This document shows positions 5,101 through 6,503 of a stretch of DNA of 6,503 nt, in pieces. A program made the translations under genes and the position numbers. The notes beneath the pieces were generated by a model. That model ran no database searches and was not told the DNA's origin. It saw nothing but the letters and a program-made list of their open reading frames with translations. Numbering within the stretch: the first letter of the stretch is position 1; each line of letters starts with the position of its first letter. The DNA is taken from contig MVCS01000165.1 of NCBI GenBank assembly GCA_002049885.1, positions 1 to 6,503 on the forward strand. Direction: 5' to 3'. Origin of the DNA: Planctomycetales bacterium 4484_123 (lineage in GTDB: Bacteria > Planctomycetota > Phycisphaerae > SM23-33).

Positions 5101-6503
5101 GGCATCGTCGGCCCGGGCGGGGCGGTGCCGGTCGAGGCCGTCAGTTACGTCTCCGGCAGCACCTACCGCGTCAGCTTCGCCGCACGCAGCGAACTGGGCA
5201 CGTACACTGTCAGCGTAGGCCCCGACATCGCCGACGATGCCGGCGGCCAACTGGACCAGGACGGCGACGGCGTCGGCGGGGAGGCCGGCGACGACGTCTA
5301 TGTCGGGACCTTCCGCCTGGTCCCGCCCGACAACGACGCCCCGGCCGTGCAGAGCCACGAGCCCGCCGGCCAGCTGATCGACCCGCCCACCTCACTGCGG
5401 TTCGTCTTCGATGAGCCCATGGACACCACCAGTTTCTCCCTGGCCGACGTTGTCGCCTTCACCGGCCCCGGCGGCGACCTGGTGGACTCGCTGCGGGGCT
5501 ATCAGTGGCTGGATGAGACCACGCTGGAGGTCCGCTTCGCCCCACACTCCCAGACCGGCCTGTACAGCATGACCATCGGCCCGGAGATCGCCGACGACGC
5601 CCCGGGCGGCAACGCCATGGACCAGGACGGCGACGGGATTGCGGGCGAGAGCACGGATGACCGCTACACGGCCTATTATCGCACCGGCTGCACCGACCTG
5701 ATGTCGACGGCCTTCCAGGTCACACCGAGGAACCTTCAGTCGGCCGGCGGGACGGTCTCCGTCGATTTCACCATCGCCAACTCCGAGCAGGCCGGCTCCG
5801 GGCCCTTCCGCGTGCGCTTCTACCTCTCCGACGACGGCGTCATTGATCCCTCCACCGACATGCCGTTGAGCCTCGCGGGCGGGGCGGACTATTACCTCTG
5901 CCAGTCGGTGCCCGCCGCCGGGAGTGTCTCCGATACGGTGCTGCTGCTGGTACCTGCCGCCGATCCCTTCGGGACGGACAACGACTACCGGCTGGGCATG
6001 GTCGTGGACGCCGACGGGCAGATCCAGGAGACCGACGAGGATAACAACTCCAACCGCGGTGTGGGCCTGGACAGCGATGAGGTCCTGTACGGGAGGATTC
6101 TCGGGACCTTGTGGGACGACCTCGACACCGACGGGGCCGCGGACGCCGGTGAACCGCCGCTGGTCGGCTGGCAGGTGTATCTCGACGCCGACGGTGACGG
6201 TCAGTCGGACCCCGGCGAGACCGCCGTCACCAGCCGGTCCGACGGAACGTTCGCCTTTGGCTCCCTGCCCGACGGCCAGTACATCCTGCGGCGTGTGCTG
6301 CCGGCGGGTTGGCTGAACTCGCACCCGCCGGCCGGGGCCTACCAGGTGCAGCTCGGTCCCGGCGATGTGGTCGGCGGGCGAGACTTCGGGGCCTACCGCG
6401 CCGGGAGCATCTCCGGCGTGGCCTTCCAGGATGACGACTTCGACGGGCAGTGGGGCGCGGGCGAGGCCGGCCTGGTCGGCCGGACGGTGTACATCGACGC
6501 GAA
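2194..6503 (+). CDS. Large exported LEPR-XLL protein with C25 (gingipain-like) peptidase domain and adhesin-like tail, 3' end missing
   Basis: I translated 1436 uninterrupted codons from GTG 2194 to the right edge and found no stop, so the C-terminus lies outside the window. Order of parts: LEPR-XLL motif LEPRLLLS at 39-46; a gingipain-propeptide-like region at about 110-228 (GEPMVPV at 112-118, YRLARLEVFPVSY near 187-199); and a C25 cysteine peptidase domain at about 284-645. The predicted catalytic dyad is His517 in NHLGHGN and Cys547 in SEACLSGQF. Then follow an Ig-like module (651-749), a MAM/InhA-like jelly-roll module (761-929), two more Ig-like modules (933-1026, 1050-1148), a CARDB-like domain (1166-1298), an SdrD_B module (1300-1404) and the start of another. 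The likely role is a secreted or surface protease that cuts extracellular protein or matures surface proteins. There is no classic signal peptide; export would rest on the LEPR-XLL leader, a family-based inference. Substrate unknown. Confidence 0.9.
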   Translation, partial: MAAQTLTLGGHWTPETHRGRPRGRPGDLGGSAWLGIEALEPRLLLSVDVWSAAGGPAAADATRGFSWSGFGLTGPSELAELHYVFHGQPELIETAGAVAVSLAGEESWRVAGEPMVPVRTSRILLPPGRRIASVQAVPTGRQALADGVELLAAPQPVPLVAGGGDVQPPSSPQVVRASFPGGQSVRVEEELLAGYRLARLEVFPVSYEAQTGTLEYFSEIDVTLELAPADPAFGNVRPRGSRADVQRVLALVDNDSALAAYGPELRAGAAGGEAGQNALPADGPYEYVVVTSEALAGQFEPLVEHKLARGLSATLVTTEYIYANYSSPFPGEDDDAGKVRQFITEAYSQWNTRWVLLGGDIDQVPHRMVRVSANGETATFASDMYFACLDGPYNGDEDDTWAEKTDGTGGGDVDRAPEVFVGRAAVSTAAEAANFVAKTIQYDSTDHPNWETMVWIGENLNDDPLTWGGDVMDAIIDAVIPEYFTHVKCYDREGTCSNASVKAALNDSPNMVNHLGHGNYYINAELVRDDVDALTNAAPYFMYSEACLSGQFERSDAIAEHHVKAPHGAWAVIMNTHYGWYVPGGAGGSYHWHREFYDAVFNEGISRVGEAHFDSKMDRYSSTGTGRWVFFSCTLFGDPEQRLYLLQPGGPRVVEHDPTGSGSEPRSLLRVTFNERMDQASFSVADDVAAFTGPGDTDLTDQITGFAWSDNQNLEIYFHTQSGFGQYALTLGPGILDAEGDPMDQDGDGQLAFAIYGAGEARTIYQADMDEDPGWSLDPGSGYFRWQYGQPAGLGGDPSSGHTGSNVIGYNLNGQYDNNMASAEDAVTPAIDCTGYSDVTLEFWRWLGVENHTWDHAAVEVSNDATNWTTVWANGSATIEDSAWTPQQFDISAVADDEPAVWIRWRMGPTDTGLTFCGWNIDDVVVTGSRRLPSVFTHSPRGDLAGSVDHVDVTFAGPIDPTTFTTGQVGIVGPGGAVPVEAVSYVSGSTYRVSFAARSELGTYTVSVGPDIADDAGGQLDQDGDGVGGEAGDDVYVGTFRLVPPDNDAPAVQSHEPAGQLIDPPTSLRFVFDEPMDTTSFSLADVVAFTGPGGDLVDSLRGYQWLDETTLEVRFAPHSQTGLYSMTIGPEIADDAPGGNAMDQDGDGIAGESTDDRYTAYYRTGCTDLMSTAFQVTPRNLQSAGGTVSVDFTIANSEQAGSGPFRVRFYLSDDGVIDPSTDMPLSLAGGADYYLCQSVPAAGSVSDTVLLLVPAADPFGTDNDYRLGMVVDADGQIQETDEDNNSNRGVGLDSDEVLYGRILGTLWDDLDTDGAADAGEPPLVGWQVYLDADGDGQSDPGETAVTSRSDGTFAFGSLPDGQYILRRVLPAGWLNSHPPAGAYQVQLGPGDVVGGRDFGAYRAGSISGVAFQDDDFDGQWGAGEAGLVGRTVYIDA
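4144..4440 (+). repeat. Ig-like module, copy 1 (within the peptidase gene)
   Basis: Residues 651-749 read as a bacterial Ig-like (SbsA/Big_5-type) module: VEHDPTGSG, then LRVTFNERMDQASFSVADDVAAFTG, then a strand ending YALTLGPGI, closing with the acidic loop MDQDGDG. Copy 3 shares the 19-base run gccttcaccggccccggcg with this copy (4261-4279 and 5455-5473). Confidence 0.7.
4474..4980 (+). other. MAM/InhA-like jelly-roll domain (within the peptidase gene)
   Basis: Residues 761-929 form a beta-rich module with a pattern common in secreted proteins: ADMDEDPGW at the entry, YFRWQYGQP, SGHTGSNVIGYNL, TPAIDCTGYSDVTLEFW, VEVSNDATNWTTVW, and the closing strand FCGWNIDDVVVTG. This matches the jelly-roll domains found C-terminal to many bacterial secreted peptidases, which are thought to bind carbohydrate or to stabilise the protein. 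It separates Ig-like copy 1 from copies 2 and 3. Confidence 0.55.
4990..5271 (+). repeat. Ig-like module, copy 2 (within the peptidase gene)
   Basis: Residues 933-1026 repeat the Ig-like pattern in a diverged form: VDVTFAGPIDPTTFTTGQV, YTVSVGPDIADDAGG, ending LDQDGDG. It follows the jelly-roll module directly. The spacing from the acidic loop of copy 2 to that of copy 3 is 366 bases (122 codons). Confidence 0.65.
5341..5637 (+). repeat. Ig-like module, copy 3 (within the peptidase gene)
   Basis: Residues 1050-1148: VQSHEPAGQL, LRFVFDEPMDTTSFSLADV, VAFTGPGG, YSMTIGPEIADDA, ending MDQDGDG. It is closest to copy 1 in its first half (MD-x(3)-SFS-x-AD, FTGPG) and to copy 2 in its second half (GP-x-IADDA). 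Confidence 0.7.
5689..6087 (+). other. CARDB-like domain (within the peptidase gene)
   Basis: Residues 1166-1298 match the CARDB (cell-adhesion-related) pattern: VSVDFTIANSEQAGSGPFRVRFYLSDD early on, a central run of strands, and the typical ending MVVDADGQIQETDEDNNS. Such domains are extracellular Ig-like folds, often in tandem in surface proteins. Confidence 0.65.
6091..6503 (+). repeat. SdrD_B-type modules, one complete and one cut by the window edge
   Basis: The first module (residues 1300-1404) has the family pattern: GTLWDDLDTDG, AGEPPLVGWQVYLDADGDG, a DGTFAFGSLPDGQY strand pair and a closing RDFGAYR. The second starts at about residue 1405 with SISGVAFQDDDFDG, then GEAGLVGRTVYIDA at the edge. 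These Cna-B-like beta modules with calcium-binding Asp loops usually occur in series in surface stalks, so more may follow to the right. Confidence 0.7.

Noticed and set aside
4192..5358. A 388-codon open frame on the minus strand
   Set aside because: It is an antisense shadow of the Ig-like and jelly-roll modules, rich in Gly/Val/Ala/Asp from reversed GC-rich codons, with no recognisable domain.
5392..6324. A 310-codon open frame on the minus strand
   Set aside because: It lies opposite the Ig-like copy 3, CARDB and SdrD_B region with the same compositional signature, and has no convincing start signal or family match.

Overview
The window looks like a piece of a GC-rich planctomycete-type genome, perhaps Phycisphaerae or a related uncultured lineage. 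The main clue is the large gene in the right two thirds. Its N-terminus carries the LEPR-XLL motif (residues LEPRLLLS), a short N-terminal signature known mainly from large exported planctomycete proteins. The multi-domain architecture behind it (C25 peptidase, Ig-like modules, CARDB, SdrD_B modules) fits the same source. No rRNA, tRNA, CRISPR array, insertion sequence or phage gene was seen.

Layout, all genes on the + strand. (1) 71-1006: a nucleoside hydrolase of the DTDIG-x-DIDDA type. Its ATG overlaps the stop of a possible upstream frame. (2) 1007-1176: a 170-base gap holding an 8-bp inverted repeat, an extended -10 promoter candidate and a small leader hairpin. (3) 1177-1380: a HypA-like gene that keeps the nickel-binding N-terminal half but lacks the whole zinc-finger half. 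It overlaps the next start by ATGA. (4) 1377-2027: an apparently complete hypB, the nickel-inserting GTPase of hydrogenase maturation. (5) 2028-2193: a 166-base gap with two GC hairpins, then a promoter candidate with a perfect TATAAT, then a strong ribosome binding site. (6) 2194 to the right edge: one uninterrupted frame of 1436 codons, still open at the edge. It encodes a large exported C25 (gingipain/clostripain-like) cysteine peptidase followed by a long adhesin-like tail. Long open frames on the opposite strand in this area are codon-bias shadows.

How the genes fit together: hypA' and hypB form a small coupled unit that would supply nickel to a [NiFe] enzyme, but no hydrogenase structural gene or other hyp gene is in view. 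The nucleoside hydrolase (nucleoside salvage) and the large peptidase (probably extracellular or surface protein degradation or processing) look like separate transcription units. The points most worth following up are the half-length HypA, the composite peptidase, and two perfect TATAAT boxes that lie exactly 36 bases upstream of the hypB and peptidase starts.
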